Shown here piece by piece: positions 43,601-53,742 of a DNA stretch of 64,000 nt. A program made the position numbers and the translations under genes. Within the stretch, counting starts at the first letter, position 1; the number at the start of each line of letters is the position of its first letter. The notes beneath the pieces are model-generated. The model saw nothing but the letters and a program-made list of their open reading frames with translations. It had not been told where the DNA came from and did no database searches. Location: positions 1 through 64,000 of the forward strand of contig JALQPE010002749.1 of the NCBI GenBank assembly GCA_030407315.1, in the 5' to 3' direction. The stretch comes from Asparagopsis taxiformis (Eukaryota; Rhodophyta; Florideophyceae; Bonnemaisoniales; Bonnemaisoniaceae).

Positions 43601-44975
43601 CAGTTTCAAATTCCACCGGCGTAATCACGCAGAGGTTGGTTTTCCATATTCTCTGGCCGTATCAAACAACCAGAAATTCGTCGCCTATTCTTTTGTTCGC
43701 AGTTGTGTTGTTTACATCGCTGACGCGCTGAACGGAAATGTTTTGCATTCACTGTCTCATCTTGAGCAATGGGCGTGTTCGTTGACACCCGATGAGCAGG
43801 ATGACGCATCGAATTCTTCGAGTAGCACGGCAGGAGTTAATCCATACCGAGATGTTGGAATACTGTCGTTCAGTTCAGGTGGTAATGTGATTTCAGCTTT
43901 CGCAGCCGCAAATCGGAACCAGAACTGGAACCGATATGACGGGAATCCACCGATTGTCGAGACAAAGTCTGTGTCTTGGAATGTATCGTCAGGAGAACTC
44001 ATGGACCAAACACATCTGGACGCCGATGGTACCGCAACGAGTAGCACAGCAACCCCTCGCTTGGTCTGCAATGCGCAGTTTGACGGAGATCTCTTCCGTT
44101 TTCCACGAAATGTGACGTACGAACACGGCCGAACATCTTTCACCATAGCCACCGTCGAGGATCATGTGTATGGAGCCCATTACGTCGCCGATACATTCCG
44201 ATTAATATTCTCATCAGTGTACAGGGGTATGTGCTATGTCGATCTAATCACTAACAACACCCATCTCCCGCCACGCAACGCACCCCCTCTTCCACTCCTC
44301 AAACCTCATTCACTTCCACCCCCACCACAGCACACAATCACAGATTCCGAACCAGATCAAGTATACGACGTCTTCATAAGCCACGCCGGCACCGACAAGT
44401 TCACCATCGCATTGCCGTTGTACAACCTACTCGTCGCTCTCGGTTTCAAGGTGTTTCTAGACCGGGCAGAGCTGCGGCCCGGGGAGAATGCACCCGAAAA
44501 GATGATCAAGGCGATGCGAACAGCGAAGATTGCAGTTGTGATACTGTCGCCGGAGTATGCTGCGCGGAAATGGACGCTGAAGGAGCTGATGTGCTTTTTG
44601 GAGCGGTTCCGTGCCGGTGGGGAGAGAGAGATAATCATTATTCCGGTGTTCTACCGATTGACCCTAGATGACTGCCGAAACGAAAATTCGCTGTTCGGTG
44701 CAGTGAACGACAAGGGAGAGAATGTGTTTGTGGTTGAAGGGTTTTTGAAGTGGATGTCGAAGCAGGAGGAGCTGACGAACAAGAAGGTACTGAAGGGACT
44801 ACAGTCGCTGAGGGGAGTGACTGGTATCGAGAACGAGGCGAAAGTGACGAACGGAAAGAGTGAAGAGGAGAAAGCGGGGCAAATGCAATTTGCTGAGAAG
44901 ATCCGGGACGCCGTGGTGGAGGCGAAGGATCGTCAGAATAGTGGACGGGCTGCTGGTCCTAGTAGTGCGCGGTAG
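40605..44975 (+). CDS. NLR-like receptor 3: NB-ARC / WD40 / C-terminal TIR
   Basis: The 1,456-residue paralogue is intact and intron-free. The NB-ARC half is close to receptor 2: P-loop GMGGAGKTT at 121-129, Walker B FLLIFDDMWD near 205-215, CAGLPLALSVAG near 308-319 and LHDLVHDV near 446. The sensor strand reads VLMSTRNEAIG, with Met for the Thr seen in the others. The propeller has diverged: the SG(S/L)WDGTIRAWD repeat of receptors 1 and 2 is replaced by SASLSWYNTIRAWD. TIR starts at residue 1253, with the catalytic Glu of WTLKEL at 1327. In TIR this copy has HAGTDKFTIALPLYN where the others have HAGPDKFTIALLLYN. The tail again ends AGPSSAR. It lies head-to-tail with genes 1 and 2 and probably arose from the same duplication as gene 2. 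Confidence 0.92.
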   Translation: MGHSFSQPDHPVPASDHAHQTTSTSPAVAGSAPIESHPLTQSPPSSSLHPVSQPSHPLPHSTPTLSPAQPSRTPQPAVFYVPRNSRQIVLDFSDDSLTPESKAKHALLSDDPNNNAIALVGMGGAGKTTILRALGRHADVWQRFPDGVWFIELGHDAKVQRLFDQLEQIVTDAFPDFLPKFAELTAKDNTHVNMMEKLVDLLGSKRFLLIFDDMWDLDSIVYKLVDITCKGVQEMDGGSCTVLMSTRNEAIGRVPTHDVSIAVSPGDVRRETCIEILCGYSGIDCTRLSSWSSPNRGALDKIVDLCAGLPLALSVAGSGMQEVIGRCGDVSGPNGIVQYWESVKRSNAELRDPESGSRHVGVGAAIQTSLESLERGWKGKSMTMGEMFRSFCVVEKRTCIPLCVIEKIWGVEDALARVRMFWRHSLVSLDEDEGGLVRGIRLHDLVHDVCVEMAGGKEGVRGWHCRLVDGYRGSLRTSQGAAGDCAKNEGESTESEDEWWKLKETEKYMSDNVVRHLLGAGRVSATLKLLTDYRWTEKMNKDKERAPFQKVIGELELVRRYLEEDKTEIGRRIARDLYIVTRVMELCMIPYCMKNREECTFQLFGRLRDVVSESGVVERIVCSIERYAERPWARCGPGVLTSGKSLLRRVLEVEGYGECMCVSGGGEEVIVGGRRGEVWVLDGRDGRVKRTLTGDEDSAIVGVFFDRISGLMYSCNRRGQVTIWKEEHKLRSMHAEVEDEEEKIWCMQVLPSSKKVVLGTSKGRLLVMDATSGRIVRTVATDSDGVTSLAIGGSETMMVSASLSWYNTIRAWDTKSFYDSGTVLKGDLEWGPSVALSADGRLLASASENEGVRFWDMQSGEELRTSPPNYFEEEENVLFSADGRLLYAVGTYETSVWRVMNGGRDVSLAHTLPIPTFDVKSIGLGDGPELFLLSGGRVQVWDARPSGSSDNPDDTFLPHGLRFRVSENGTTMLTWNHQPRQMEIRNVCDVSERIDRVISSFKFHRRNHAEVGFPYSLAVSNNQKFVAYSFVRSCVVYIADALNGNVLHSLSHLEQWACSLTPDEQDDASNSSSSTAGVNPYRDVGILSFSSGGNVISAFAAANRNQNWNRYDGNPPIVETKSVSWNVSSGELMDQTHLDADGTATSSTATPRLVCNAQFDGDLFRFPRNVTYEHGRTSFTIATVEDHVYGAHYVADTFRLIFSSVYRGMCYVDLITNNTHLPPRNAPPLPLLKPHSLPPPPQHTITDSEPDQVYDVFISHAGTDKFTIALPLYNLLVALGFKVFLDRAELRPGENAPEKMIKAMRTAKIAVVILSPEYAARKWTLKELMCFLERFRAGGEREIIIIPVFYRLTLDDCRNENSLFGAVNDKGENVFVVEGFLKWMSKQEELTNKKVLKGLQSLRGVTGIENEAKVTNGKSEEEKAGQMQFAEKIRDAVVEAKDRQNSGRAAGPSSAR

Positions 44976-47900
44976 AATGATGGTAAAAAGATGATGAGAT
45001 TGAAACTGGGTGACTATAGATGTAGGTAGGAGTCGTGGTGTTGGAGTTTATTGGGCTGCGATTGAAACGGACGAGCTGTGATGATGGCGGTGGGCGACAC
45101 AGATAATATATTTCGAAATGCAGTGAGATGTGCAAGACGAAATGATAAGTGGATTTCGACTTGCGAGAATAATGTGCAACCTTTTCGATGTGGACCCAAG
45201 GAGGCTGGTAAGCGCATTTGGTGAATTCGCATGGAGGCTGCCAAAGTGGAGGCAGTCTATACAGCGCATCTCGCAACGTTTCGCAATTCACACACACTCG
45301 TTCACATTCCATACACGCAAGGCGACGCGCGGGCTACAGCAGACAGCTTCGAAAATGGCAGCTGCAAGCGTCGAACCAACTCGGTCGAATCGACGTGCGC
45401 TCGACAAGATGCCCATTTCTACTCTGGGTGCATCAATTTGTTCGACGTGCGTAACAATCAAAAGTTAGACATGAAGTGGCACACATGAGGTAGAGAAGAC
45501 TCGCCCTCGCAAGATGTATGGGCCGCTGGCCAAAGGCAACTGGCGATGATGGGGTGGTTGGGATGTTGGCGGAGGATTGATGTTCACTCCGGATGGGGCA
45601 TGGATGGGAAATGGCGTGGACTTTGTCGGAGCATGGCGGATGGAAATCGACAGTGGTCTGCGCGATGACCAAGATTGCGAGTTGTGCATGTGAGTTACTT
45701 GAGCGACTGTGAGCGAAAATCGGCGTAGAGATGCGTGGAAATATGAGTAATGTATTGGTGTAATCGCCGGAGGCGCTTCTACTGATCCCGGTCTCCGCCA
45801 GTTCTGCGTCCAGTCGAGGTACAATTTGTATGGTACTGTGGCGCTATTGGTGTAATGCTGTATGATCACCCGACAGGCGCATCAACTGAGACACTGGGAT
45901 CAACACATACACTACTGGATGGCCAGGGAGTGTCGAACTGTTCGGCGTGACACTCGACGCTTCAATCGGCCATTCGCACTTTCGTTGATGTGACACGTGT
46001 CGGCGCTGGGCGCGATCGATGAGCGTGCTGCAGACTGGACCTCGGCTGGCAATGTTGTGGTGACGGTCGGAGATTCGCGCAGTGTTTATGAGCGATGGTT
46101 GAACTTCTTGCTAGTGGATGTGCGATACCGGTGAACAGGCGAAAAGTGTGTGCATCCATCCGCCCGTCGCGCGGCGTCCGCAGCAACATGTGGTATGTGC
46201 GGATAGTAGATGAGCAAGGCGCTGGGTACATTTGTTGCAACGGCGTGTGAGGGCGGATGCCGATTGCGTCACGTGACCATGATGGTCATGTGTGTCGGTC
46301 GGTGTCATTGTGCCGATACATGTGTTTGTCAGCGTTTGCACTGCAACACTTGCTGCTGTATTGTCTGTTCCACATGCGCTAGTTTATATAGATCCAACAG
46401 CGCAATCTTAATATACGCATCGTTGTTCCTCGGGAACGAATAGTTCATTCACACTACGCTAGCATCAATTTCTTCCCAGTATCCATACAAGTACTGCGCA
46501 TGATGGTACTGAAGTGCAATCCATAACCATGTGTAATGATGACAGCTACCGTAGCACAAGCACTCTGTTAATGACGACAGCTTCCAGTCCATCCTAAACT
46601 TCTTCAACACCCCAGTTGCATGCTCGTATGGCCATCAGTACGTACACACTACATGGCCGTCTCATCGCCGCTCACCCACTCTCTGGACCCCATCCCCATC
46701 GCTTCTACCCTCGCCACCCTACCCCTTCTACCCATCTCGATGTAGGTACAGCTCCATTGCGGTGCAACACAACCACGTAACCAACTAATCAGGTGCATCC
46801 GCTTACTCCATCATCACACCCTTCCCTATTCAATATCTGCTGCTCACAACCCGTCCCCAAACCGTGGACACACCCAATGCATTTTTCTTCCTCCCATCCC
46901 TAGCGATGTTTGCAAGATGGGATGTGCGCTAGCCCCTCGCTCACTGCGCTCGTTCATGTGCGACGTACGCGAGGGATGATTGCCAACATAAACTGTATCT
47001 ACCCCGTACCTACATTCAGAGCCAGAAAACGGTTCCACAACCATAGTGGTCTGCATTGATGGACATGTCACCTACGAACGCACCAACGCATGCCATTCAG
47101 CCAGTGCAAACACCGCTTCTGTTGCTTCATTGTGCACATCACGCCTGCACACAGCGCTACGGACGTATGGAAATGGCCTTTCAATGCGCATATCATCTTC
47201 TGTCAAAGCATCCATTCAAGTCATACGGCGATACAACCAAGCTGTCGCGACGCCGTGCGGGATATGCGCGATATGGGGCTATGAACTGCGTTTCAGAGCA
47301 GGTCAGGTGGTTGGCGCCATTGCGACCGACAGCAGACTGTGCTACGCGCACGCAGGTGTCGATCGAACGCGAATTGTCGGGATGAATCAGTTATGAGTCG
47401 CAACAATGCAATCGATTGTGTGTGCACACAGTCGCTTCGAGTCGATGATCGATGTTTTGGGACCGACATGCGGATGAGAATTTTATAATTTTTACAATTT
47501 TTGACATCTCACACACTATCATGATACTGCCTTGGCTCCAGAGCTTGATATTAATTTAGTATCAAAAGTAACAAGGAATCGGAGATGAGAACGACGCAGT
47601 ATTCACTGCAGGGCTGGCTGAAAATTATCGCAGGCTCAACCCGGGGATAGCAGTATGTATTCCTTCGGGTAAATTAACCTGCCAATGCGAATAGAAAAAC
47701 TGGGTTGCAGAACAATACCTGAGGAGCGATCCGGAACGCAGTTGCGATCTTGCAATGCGCTTGTATCTTCGACAAGACAAACGCGTGCCAGTGATCTGCT
47801 GGGTAATGACGCATGGGGTGGCGCACAACTTTTCACATACGTTCACTGTCGCCCCCGCCGCACGATGCGTTTTGATTGCATCCGACTTGGCTAGTTTCGT

Positions 47901-48436
47901 CCTAATAATCTTGGCTGCATACGGTATCGGAAAGCGTGTGCGATGTCGAAGTTTTGACGCGCGGAAATCGAGCCGTGCCTCAGCTATCGTTCTCAAGTTG
48001 AAATATCTTCTTCGTGCCTTGAAATCCTGTCGTTTCAGCCGTCGCAACATTCACATCACTTGCGTGCGATCAACCTCCCTCCGTTACTCGAGACCACTCA
48101 CTTCGCGACGCTGCGAATCAAGCAAATCATGGTCGCCTTGCAAACACTCACCGCTGCGGCGCACAGAAGCAGAAGCACACCTTCCATGTGCTGCGCACCA
48201 ACAGTGTCGCGATCGGCGTCAATATATTGTTGTCCCTGCCGACCGCTTGCGTCCAGATCGAACGTGCCATCTTCTACACATCTGCATGGTATTCTGTACT
48301 CGCGTTGGCCGATGCTCTGGCGGGGTATCTCGTGTTCTGCAAAATTTAGTAGTGCTGGCTGGTCACCGCAGTTCCCTGCCGTGCAATCAACTAACAGTCA
48401 TCATGAATCACTCTGTATTTATTAAACTGCGGTCTC
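44976..48436 (+). repeat. Duplicated 3' flank of NLR unit 3 and non-coding junction to NLR 4
   Basis: Bases 44976-47540 carry the same ordered blocks as the other spacers, down to TTTTATAATTTTTACAATTT and CATGATACTGCCTTGGCT at about 47484-47538. Homology to the 60-kb copy stops exactly there. From 47540 to 48436 I see no known gene. A 45-bp motif near 47990 (GAAATATCTTCTTCGTGCCT) recurs at 54275, 58680 and 59270. Confidence 0.75.
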
Positions 48437-50848
48437 CTAAACTCTCACTCTTGCGAACCGCTGGGTCCAGCAGCTCGTCCACTCTCTAATCGCCTTTTCA
48501 ACGGCATCCCCGATGCTCTCGACAAACTCCTTCCGCTCGGCGACCTCTTCAGCACTACCCCCATTCGTTACCCTACCTCTATTCTCAATCCCCGTCATTA
48601 CAGTCACAGCCTGTAGAGCGCCCATAATCTCCTCCATTTTGTAGTGTCCTTTCCCAATCCGCTCTAGAAAGCCGTCCGCTGCTAGTGCATTCTCGCCAGC
48701 ATCGTTCTTCAGTCCAACAAGCAACTTTTGGTCCTTGCACTCATTTAGCGACAATCGATAGAAAACAGGAATGATAATCACTCCCCGTTCCCCACCCGCA
48801 TTATATCGATCCAGGAAACACATTAGTTCCCTCATCGTCCATTTCCTCGCCGCAAACTCCGGCGACAGAATCACCACGGCAATCTTGGCGGTCCGCATCG
48901 CATGGATCATCTTCTGTGGTGCGTGCTGCCCTGGCTTCAGCTCGGCCGTGTCCAGAAACACTTTCAAGCCTAGTGCAACTAGTAGATCGTAGAGGGGCTT
49001 TGCAATGGTCCACTTGTCGGGGCCGACATGACTGATGAAGACATCATACACCTCTTCTGCTTCAGTGTCCCTGTCTCGGTCTGTGTGCTTGGTAGCGTCT
49101 TCTGATGGGGGTGGATCCAGTTGCGGGAGGGGTGGGCGATTGTCGTACAATTGGAGTTGATTGTTGTCAGTCATGAGATCAATGCGAAATACACCTCCAT
49201 CCCTACTCGCGTACCACAGGCGAGCCTTGTTGTGGGAATAATGCCAACATTTGACCCAATCCTCCAGGGTGGCTATGGTGAAACATTTACCGTCATGCTC
49301 ACACCTCACCACGCCGCCCCGGTCGACGCTGAGAGCCGAAGATTGCTCTCCACCATTTGTTCCCGAGCTGGCAGAGCTGTTCGATGCATTCGTCTCGCCT
49401 TCAACTTGTAGCTCGTCCAGAATTGCTCCTGAACACACATTCCAGCATATGCGTTTGCTCTTCATCCAAGTCATCTTACCATCTTCTCCCCGTATCCCAA
49501 CATTTGCGACAACAGAGATAGTGGACCCATCTGCGCTGAACCGCAATGAATCAATTTTTACATGTGGCTTGTATCTAGCTGAACCACCAGAATCTCCCAA
49601 CCCTCCATCTGATGCCGAGTTTCCTCGTTGATAGCCGATTGAAGCCAACGCCGATTGTTTCACATCTGACAGTGTGCGCAGCGGAACTCCTTCGCTTGCG
49701 TCATAGATATGCACTACATGAGAATACCGACTCTCCGGGAAAGCGGCATATTTTCGATCATTCGACACGGCGAATTCTAATGGCGGAATTCCATAATTTG
49801 AAATGTCGATACTTGAAAAAACGCGATCGATACACTCCGACACGTCACACACGTCACGTATCTCCAAACACTTCAAACGCCAATTCCTTGTCAACATTAT
49901 CGCCTCATCTGCAGAGAGCGCAAATATGTCCACGTCGGGCAGAAATGTAGCAACTTGATTGTCACCGTTCTGCACATGTCGCGCGTCCCAAACATGTACT
50001 CGCCTTCCGTTCAGCACGAACAATTCCGACTCATCTCCAATGCACAGCGTTTTGATATCCCGCATTGTCGAATGGCGGAGCGTACGCAACAGTGACACGT
50101 TTTGACCATCACTGCTCAATTTCCACACATGTATCGTACCGTCCCAATCTCCAGAATACAACAAACTTGCATCTTCGCTGAACAAAACACATTTCACCGA
50201 ACTATAATGAGCAGTAGAAGACGACCATAGATGCTCGCGTCTCTCCAAATCGAATATTCGTACACTTCCATAATTCGATGCGGATGCCAGCAGTCGCCCA
50301 TCACCGCTCAACGCTAAACTGTTCACCCAATCTTCGTGCCCTTCCAACTCATTTTCGGTGTCGGCGAAATTCTCCGCGTCCCATACCCGAATCCTTCCGT
50401 CCCACGATCCAGACACTACAACATCTTCACTCGGCCCCGCCGCTAGCGACGCCACATAGCTGTCATGCGCATCGACAGTTTGGAATGCATTCTGAGCACT
50501 TCTGCCCTCGTCTTCCATGTCCATCACCAACAGTCGTCCTTCGGTAGTACCAAGAACAGCTCTCCTTCGCTTCGGTAATACCTCCATGCACTCGATCTTC
50601 TCATCTTCTTGCAATTCTGCGGCCTGGACACAATAGCACATCTTGTACTCCTCCCATACTACTACCCTTCCTCTTGAACTGCACGAATATATCCTTCTTG
50701 ACAAACGGTCATAGTACACATCCACTGCCCACCCTTCTTCTAGTCCGACGAGCGACATCTTCTTCGATCCATCCCGCCTATTGTATACCCCCACCTTCCC
50801 TTTCCTCCCCCCACAACCATCTCTTCTCCGGCGACAACACACATGCAC
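48437..50848 (-). CDS. NLR-like receptor 4, C-terminal half: WD40 propeller and TIR
   Basis: This 803-codon frame holds the propeller and TIR of a fourth paralogue. Clear WD-type repeats include VVVSGSWDGRIRVWD, LLASASNYGSVRIFDLE and LLYSGDWDGTIHVWKL, which are more regular than in receptors 1-3. TIR starts at VYDVFISHVGPDK (about residue 601) and keeps the catalytic Glu in RKWTMREL (about 673). The C-terminal tail differs from the other copies (ending RFARVRV instead of AGPSSAR). The first ~30 codons overlap the upstream NB-ARC frame and appear out of register. The real continuation begins near GKVGVYNRRDGSKK, so the nominal ATG is not a true start. The gene is tail-to-tail with receptor 3. 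Confidence 0.85.
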   Translation of the reverse strand: MHVCCRRRRDGCGGRKGKVGVYNRRDGSKKMSLVGLEEGWAVDVYYDRLSRRIYSCSSRGRVVVWEEYKMCYCVQAAELQEDEKIECMEVLPKRRRAVLGTTEGRLLVMDMEDEGRSAQNAFQTVDAHDSYVASLAAGPSEDVVVSGSWDGRIRVWDAENFADTENELEGHEDWVNSLALSGDGRLLASASNYGSVRIFDLERREHLWSSSTAHYSSVKCVLFSEDASLLYSGDWDGTIHVWKLSSDGQNVSLLRTLRHSTMRDIKTLCIGDESELFVLNGRRVHVWDARHVQNGDNQVATFLPDVDIFALSADEAIMLTRNWRLKCLEIRDVCDVSECIDRVFSSIDISNYGIPPLEFAVSNDRKYAAFPESRYSHVVHIYDASEGVPLRTLSDVKQSALASIGYQRGNSASDGGLGDSGGSARYKPHVKIDSLRFSADGSTISVVANVGIRGEDGKMTWMKSKRICWNVCSGAILDELQVEGETNASNSSASSGTNGGEQSSALSVDRGGVVRCEHDGKCFTIATLEDWVKCWHYSHNKARLWYASRDGGVFRIDLMTDNNQLQLYDNRPPLPQLDPPPSEDATKHTDRDRDTEAEEVYDVFISHVGPDKWTIAKPLYDLLVALGLKVFLDTAELKPGQHAPQKMIHAMRTAKIAVVILSPEFAARKWTMRELMCFLDRYNAGGERGVIIIPVFYRLSLNECKDQKLLVGLKNDAGENALAADGFLERIGKGHYKMEEIMGALQAVTVMTGIENRGRVTNGGSAEEVAERKEFVESIGDAVEKAIREWTSCWTQRFARVRV

Positions 50849-52734
50849 ACTCCATGTTCCTCAACGTCTAGCACACGTTTCAGCATTCCTCCTCCACCAG
50901 TCAACACTCCAGGCCCTGCACGGGCCCATGGTACACGCCCATACCGTTCGATACTACTCAATAGCCGCTCTACAATACCGCTCTCGCTTTTCACATCTCG
51001 CAATCGTCCAAACAACTGGAATCGACATTCGTCCCGATTCTTCATGCAATACGGTACCATGCACAGTACCATCGCCTTGACTATAACTTCAATATCCCTT
51101 GTCACCTTCATGGCCATCGTCGTCTTCTCATGTTCAACTATATACGATTGCAACAGCCGCAGTTCAGCAATAACCTTCTGGAATGGAGCACGGTCATTGT
51201 CTTCATTCGTTCGCTCCACCCACCGATAGTCGGTGAGCAGTCCCATGGCCTCGGTAACCTTTCCAGCACCAAGTAGGTGCCGTACTACATTATCAACGAT
51301 GTACTTGTCATCGCTGTCTACCTTCCACCATCCAACTTCTCTACTACCACTTCCCACATTCATCCCACTACTTTCACCATCTCTACTGCTTCCACTCGCC
51401 TGGATCGATGCTCCATATCCATCAACTACTCTCTTGTGCCAAAATCCTACGCCCTCGCTCCCCAAAGCCTGCTCAACACACATGTCGTGAACCAAATCGT
51501 GCAGTACCACTCCTATCTCCAGTCCGCACTCATCTTTAACAAGCGATACAAGACTGTGCCGTGAAAACATCCTCACCCCACACAGCCCATCCCTCACCCC
51601 CCACAGTTTCTCAATCGCCCGCAACGGAAGCATCTGCTGCTTCTGCACAATGCAAAACGACCGAAACATTTCTCCCACTCTCATCCCCTCTCCCCTCCAC
51701 TTCTTCTCCAGCGACCATAAACTCGTCTCCACTGCCACCTTCAGTCCACCATGCCTACTCCCACCTTCCCCAACTCCAAGTTGTCCAGACCTCGCCCTCA
51801 GGCTCTTCCAGTATTGCTCGATTCCATCCTCCCCACACCCACCCGCTCCTCTCCCCACCACATCTTGCAAACCACACCCAGCAACACTCAGCGCCAATGG
51901 CAGTCCAGCACACATATCAATTATCCTGTCCAGCGCATCACGATTTCGAGCTCCAAGTGTCCCAATGCTCTCTCTGTCGATCCCGGCGTAGCAGCACAGA
52001 ATATCAACACATCTATCTCCCCGCCAGTCTTCAGCACTCACCCCGATCGACACATCATGTGTGGGCACACGCCCAATCGCCTCATTTCTTGTCGACGATA
52101 ACACCTTGCAACCTGTTCCCTCCATCTTTTGGACACCCGTGCAGACCGCATCCACCAGCTTGTATACACTGGCGTCGAGGTCCCACACGTCATCAAACAT
52201 AAGTAGGAAGCGCTTGCAGGCGAGATGCTCGACCAGCATGTTCATCAATCTGAGGTGCATATTGGGCTTGGCTGCGAGTCGGGTGAAGTCGGAAACGAAA
52301 TCTGGGAGTGTTTTAGCGACAACTTCTTCCAGCTCGTCTAGCACCGTTTGCACAGTGGCGTCATGACCGAGTTGTACAAACCACACGCCATCGCGGAACT
52401 TGGCCCACACATCTTCATGTCTCCCGAGGGCGCGCAGCATGGTTGTTTTGCCTACGCCACCCATGCCAACCACCGCAATGGCGTTTTGGTTTGGGTCTTC
52501 GGATAGAACAGCTGTCTTGACTTGGCTTTCTGGGGTGCGCGAGTTTCGGGAGAAGTCGAGGACCTGGCGGGCATTGGGGGGAACATAAAAGGCGGGTGGC
52601 TGGGGGATGCGGGCTGGATGTTGGTGGGACAGTACGGGAGAGGAGTGCGGCTGCTGGAGATGGGGATGAACGGAGGACGAGGGCATGGGTAGAGTAGAGG
52701 GCGATTGGTTGGATGGGGGAGTACGGGTATGCAT
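50740..52734 (-). CDS. NLR-like receptor 4, N-terminal half: NB-ARC and helical linker
   Basis: The 664-codon frame starts at an ATG at 52734. A Pro/Ser-rich N-terminus is followed by FYVPPNARQVLDF and NB-ARC: GMGGVGKTT at 90-98, FLLMFDDVWD near 176-186, LSSTRNEAIG, CAGLPLALSVAG and the MHD-like LHDLVHDM. The linker VRHLLGAGKVTEAMGLLTDY and the start of the propeller (VCMCVVAGEEMVVGGG) follow. The frame then runs out at 50740 in a tail that matches nothing in the paralogues, while the correct continuation is in another frame. A single indel in the G-rich stretch near 50800-50815 explains this. Either the gene is a pseudogene or one base of the sequence is wrong. It is the most diverged copy and is inverted. 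The frame also stays open upstream of 52734, so the N-terminus may be longer. Confidence 0.87.
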   Translation of the reverse strand: MHTRTPPSNQSPSTLPMPSSSVHPHLQQPHSSPVLSHQHPARIPQPPAFYVPPNARQVLDFSRNSRTPESQVKTAVLSEDPNQNAIAVVGMGGVGKTTMLRALGRHEDVWAKFRDGVWFVQLGHDATVQTVLDELEEVVAKTLPDFVSDFTRLAAKPNMHLRLMNMLVEHLACKRFLLMFDDVWDLDASVYKLVDAVCTGVQKMEGTGCKVLSSTRNEAIGRVPTHDVSIGVSAEDWRGDRCVDILCCYAGIDRESIGTLGARNRDALDRIIDMCAGLPLALSVAGCGLQDVVGRGAGGCGEDGIEQYWKSLRARSGQLGVGEGGSRHGGLKVAVETSLWSLEKKWRGEGMRVGEMFRSFCIVQKQQMLPLRAIEKLWGVRDGLCGVRMFSRHSLVSLVKDECGLEIGVVLHDLVHDMCVEQALGSEGVGFWHKRVVDGYGASIQASGSSRDGESSGMNVGSGSREVGWWKVDSDDKYIVDNVVRHLLGAGKVTEAMGLLTDYRWVERTNEDNDRAPFQKVIAELRLLQSYIVEHEKTTMAMKVTRDIEVIVKAMVLCMVPYCMKNRDECRFQLFGRLRDVKSESGIVERLLSSIERYGRVPWARAGPGVLTGGGGMLKRVLDVEEHGVCMCVVAGEEMVVGGGKGRWGYTIGGMDRRRCRSSD

Positions 52735-53624
52735 GATGGTGGGAGATAGGTTGGAAGTGGGGTTCTTATCGCTGTCAACGTGAGGAAGAGAGCAAGTAGG
52801 TGGGGGAGATGATTGGAGTGGACACGGATGTGGGGGTGGCGAGGTAGTCGGCGGTTCAGACGAAGTAGGTGATGTGGGGGAGATGATTGGAGTGGAGACG
52901 GATGTGAGGACGAGGAGGTGGTCAGTGATTCAGAGGAAGCAAGTGATGTAGGGGATGCAACGGGAGGTTCGGCGAGGGATTGAAATATCGGGTAGTTGGA
53001 GTGGGATAGATTGAGGAGGTTACTGACGTGAAGATGTGCTAGAGACAGAGACAGGATTGGAGTTGGAGCGGTTAGATCGGCCGAAGCAATTTGTTCTAGC
53101 TAGACAAGTGTGTGGAGAGAAGAGGGGAGGAAGAGGGTCAGTTGTGGATTGGGATGGTGGATGGATGGAGCGGATGGAAAGGACGGACGGGAAGAGTGGA
53201 GCAGAAGCAGTAACGCTGGGCGGTGTGCGTGTGCGGTGCGCGGATGGCAGAGTCGAGGAGTCGAGACTTGGACGGTGAATGGGTCGGGGCACGTTGGTGC
53301 GATGGTGTGGCAGTTGGTAGAAGGAATTGTTGCTAAGACGTGGGGTGAATAGAGACGGGTTGGCGACTTGGGAACGCAGAGGCTGCATGAAGAGTGTTGT
53401 TGACAATGATCGACTTGAGACGTCGGTGCGATGTGATACAACAGTGCTGCAATAGCGCATTGCTGGCAGAACGGCACGTTGGTGTAAATGTGACGATATT
53501 TCGCGACCGATCCGGATCAATGGACCAAGCTGTAAGGTCCGTGTCGCAGCTATCTACTGTAATTCCCTTGACCCGCCGTCCGGGAGAGCCGGCCGTCGGT
53601 GAGTCGCTCGCTTGTGTAGGTTAC
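52735..53624. other. Leader region of NLR 4 (minus strand); no gene seen
   Basis: On the minus strand this is pyrimidine-rich, as before the other NLR genes. A module containing GTGGGGGAGATGATTGGAGT (plus strand) occurs near 52802 and again near 52874, a ~72-bp direct duplication. The duplication parallels the doubled leaders of genes 1-3. Short open frames at 53020-53520 lack any recognisable domain. Confidence 0.4.
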
Positions 53625-53742
53625 TAAAAAAGTCGAACACAGATACCGAAACAATTGAAAAACTACAATTTCTTGTAAAGATTATCAGCAAAATACGATT
53701 CTGGGAAAATCAAATTCTTTCGTTGACTGTGTTCGACTTTTT
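53625..53742. mobile_element. Small foldback (MITE-like) element
   Basis: AAAAAGTCGAACACAG at the left edge is matched by CTGTGTTCGACTTTTT at the right edge, a perfect 16-bp terminal inverted repeat. Weaker pairing continues inward (CGAAACAATTGAAAAA against AATCAAATTCTTTCG). The interval is about 118 bp, A/T-rich and non-coding. The size and structure fit a miniature inverted-repeat element. I could not define a target-site duplication with certainty. Confidence 0.55.

Noticed and set aside
47755..48489. 244-codon plus-strand frame with a hydrophobic stretch
   Set aside because: No domain is recognisable, part of it is the recurring non-coding 45-bp motif, and its end overlaps the 3' end of NLR 4 antisense.
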